A stretch of 64,000 bases of DNA from Oryzibacter oryziterrae. GTDB taxonomy: Bacteria; Pseudomonadota; Alphaproteobacteria; Rhizobiales; Pleomorphomonadaceae. The DNA lies in assembly GCF_021864535.1 (NCBI RefSeq), contig NZ_JAKJIC010000006.1:124001-188000 (forward strand), written 5' to 3'. Under the pieces are notes generated by a model. That model made no database searches. It saw nothing but the letters and a program-made list of their open reading frames with translations, and was not told the DNA's origin. Shown in pieces: positions 63,149-64,000 of this stretch. Position numbers and translations under genes: made by a program. The first letter of the stretch is position 1. Each line of letters starts with the position of its first letter.

Positions 63149-63164
63149 CGCACGAGCTGTGCCA
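63149..63164 (-). promoter_or_regulatory. Sigma-54 (-24/-12) promoter of fixABCX
   Basis: Minus strand TGGCACAGCTCGTGCG, with the invariant GG and GC separated by exactly 10 bp and TGGCAC perfect at -24. It lies 37-52 bp upstream of the fixA ATG. Confidence 0.85.
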
Positions 63165-63247
63165 AGTTACGTACGGACTTGTAAGTATATGATTTCAAAA
63201 GATTAGTTTCAGTGGTTGAAAATCGGGGCAAGGCTTGCGTTGGGTTT

Positions 63248-63263
63248 TGTCGGAAAGACAACA
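63248..63263. promoter_or_regulatory. NifA upstream activator site
   Basis: TGTCGGAAAGACAACA is a perfect TGT-N10-ACA element, 84 bp upstream of the -24 box of fixABCX, the usual distance for NifA acting by DNA looping. Confidence 0.8.
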
Positions 63264-63582
63264 GGTTGGTAGGGCGCAACACTGACAGCCGTGTTGCAGG
63301 GGCGGGCCAGTGGCGGCGCAGCCGTCGACATCTGAGCTGGCCAAGTTTTCGTGCTCATCTTTGGCGCAGACCCAACCTCAGTAAAAACTGAAGCGAATCT
63401 TTTTGCATCAATGTGTTAGTTGGCCCTGCTGCTCTGTCCCGCTCACGAAACCTGCACTTTCTATTCTACGTGAACTTACTTATTTGCGTAGTGGGTGAGC
63501 AAAACTCAGGGGCTACTGTCAGAAATTGAGGCGTGACTATTTCGATACCCGATAGGATGCTGCAGCCTGACAAGAGACGGGT

Positions 63583-63598
63583 TGGTCCCGTGCTTGCA
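63583..63598 (+). promoter_or_regulatory. Sigma-54-like promoter upstream of nifA
   Basis: TGGTCCCGTGCTTGCA keeps GG-N10-GC spacing with a good TTGCA -12 box and a weaker -24 box. It is 136 bp before the nifA ATG. No TGT-N10-ACA site was seen at the usual distance; the one at 63248 is ~335 bp upstream. Confidence 0.45.
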
Positions 63599-63733
63599 TA
63601 TCGTGATTTGTGCCGTGCGGTCAGACACATTGACCTAGAGCACCACTGATCCGCTGTGCCCATCGGTTCGGTGCATGTTCCATACGGGTTCTGGTCTGGC
63701 CTAACGTCTTCCCCACCGGATGGAGGCGAAGCG

Positions 63734-64000
63734 ATGGTTCAGGCCCTCTATGATTTCAGCCGGATCGACCGACCGATGACATCCACTTCCGCCCAGCCGA
63801 TCAAGGAGGCCCGCGCCACAGCCGAGATGGCGCTGTTTGGCATCTACGAGATCTCCAAGATCCTCAACACGCCGGCGCGGCTCGAAGTGACGCTGGCCAA
63901 TGTGGTGAACATCCTGACCTCGTTCCTGCTGATGCGACGGGGCATGATCGTGGTGATCGACGAGGCGGGCGATCCCGAAATCGTGGCGACGGCCGGCTGG
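63734..64000 (+). CDS. nifA: Nif-specific regulator NifA (3' truncated by window edge)
   Basis: NifA is the sigma-54-dependent activator of nitrogen fixation genes. The first 89 codons are present and the frame is open to the right edge. LFGIYEISKILNTPARLEVTLANVVNILTSFLLMRRGMIVVIDE is the start of the NifA GAF domain, and IYEISKIL-N-PARLEVTLANV is very characteristic of alphaproteobacterial NifA. GGAGG lies 7 nt before the ATG at 63734. The central AAA+ and DNA-binding domains lie outside the window. It is divergent from fixABCX. Confidence 0.92.
   Translation, partial: MVQALYDFSRIDRPMTSTSAQPIKEARATAEMALFGIYEISKILNTPARLEVTLANVVNILTSFLLMRRGMIVVIDEAGDPEIVATAGW

Noticed and set aside
1-64000. 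CRISPR array, tRNA/rRNA genes, insertion sequences, prophage genes
   Set aside because: No regularly spaced direct repeats, no cloverleaf-like sequence, and no transposase, integrase or phage protein was recognised.

Overview
The window is GC-rich DNA from an alphaproteobacterium, most likely a nitrogen-fixing, facultatively anaerobic member of the Hyphomicrobiales. The evidence is fixABCX next to nifA, the O2-independent ubiquinone genes ubiTUV, a FrcR-like sugar operon, and chemoreceptors with exopolysaccharide (EPS) genes. A Pleomorphomonas-like diazotroph would fit, but that is inference. No tRNA, rRNA, IS element, prophage or CRISPR array was seen. Almost the whole window is ordinary dense chromosomal coding.

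Layout. 1-1 kb: the end of hypA and a convergent hypB ([NiFe]-hydrogenase maturation). 1.1-4.7 kb: a leftward operon ubiT-ubiU-ubiV-nnrS-like for anaerobic ubiquinone synthesis. It is divergent from ubiD-ubiX (4.8-6.8 kb), and the shared spacer carries two FNR/FixK-type dyads. 6.9-9.1 kb: two tandem paralogous PH-like membrane proteins and a DUF1003 protein. 9.2-13.1 kb: a two-gene [FeFe]-hydrogenase operon, in which hydA is joined by a NuoF-C-terminus/GltD-like fusion flavoprotein. 13.4-19.7 kb: an RND efflux pump with two membrane fusion proteins and a divergent TetR regulator; a clear promoter/operator lies between them. 19.7-26.5 kb: EPS functions (BY-kinase/Wzz, small secreted protein, polymerase/ligase, LapG-like protease, ExoY-like transferase). 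26.5-35 kb: cobU with an RpiR regulator, then a rightward cluster of amidohydrolase, APC permease, glutamine-synthetase-like ligase, aldehyde dehydrogenase and Fe-dependent alcohol dehydrogenase. This cluster reads as a gamma-glutamylation route for an amino alcohol. 35-44.7 kb: pyrF, uup, a soluble chemoreceptor, an MscS channel, an MprF-N-terminus-like protein and an MFS exporter. 44.7-57 kb: sugar genes (hyi, ROK kinase, Gfo/Idh), an HBM-type chemoreceptor, a CUT2 sugar ABC transporter with its ROK repressor, a tail-anchored hypothetical protein and a phosphoesterase. 57.5-59.2 kb: a Nudix hydrolase and ahpCD. 59.4-64 kb: fixABCX with a textbook NifA site and sigma-54 promoter, divergent from nifA, which runs off the right edge.

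How it fits together. Several modules point to microaerobic or anaerobic redox life: quinone synthesis without O2, hydrogen metabolism of two classes, electron bifurcation by FixABCX towards nitrogenase, and AhpCD against peroxides. The least described parts are the two-subunit [FeFe] hydrogenase with its fused flavoprotein and the RpiR-linked gamma-glutamyl amino-alcohol cluster. All functional statements rest on reading motifs by eye; no database search was run.
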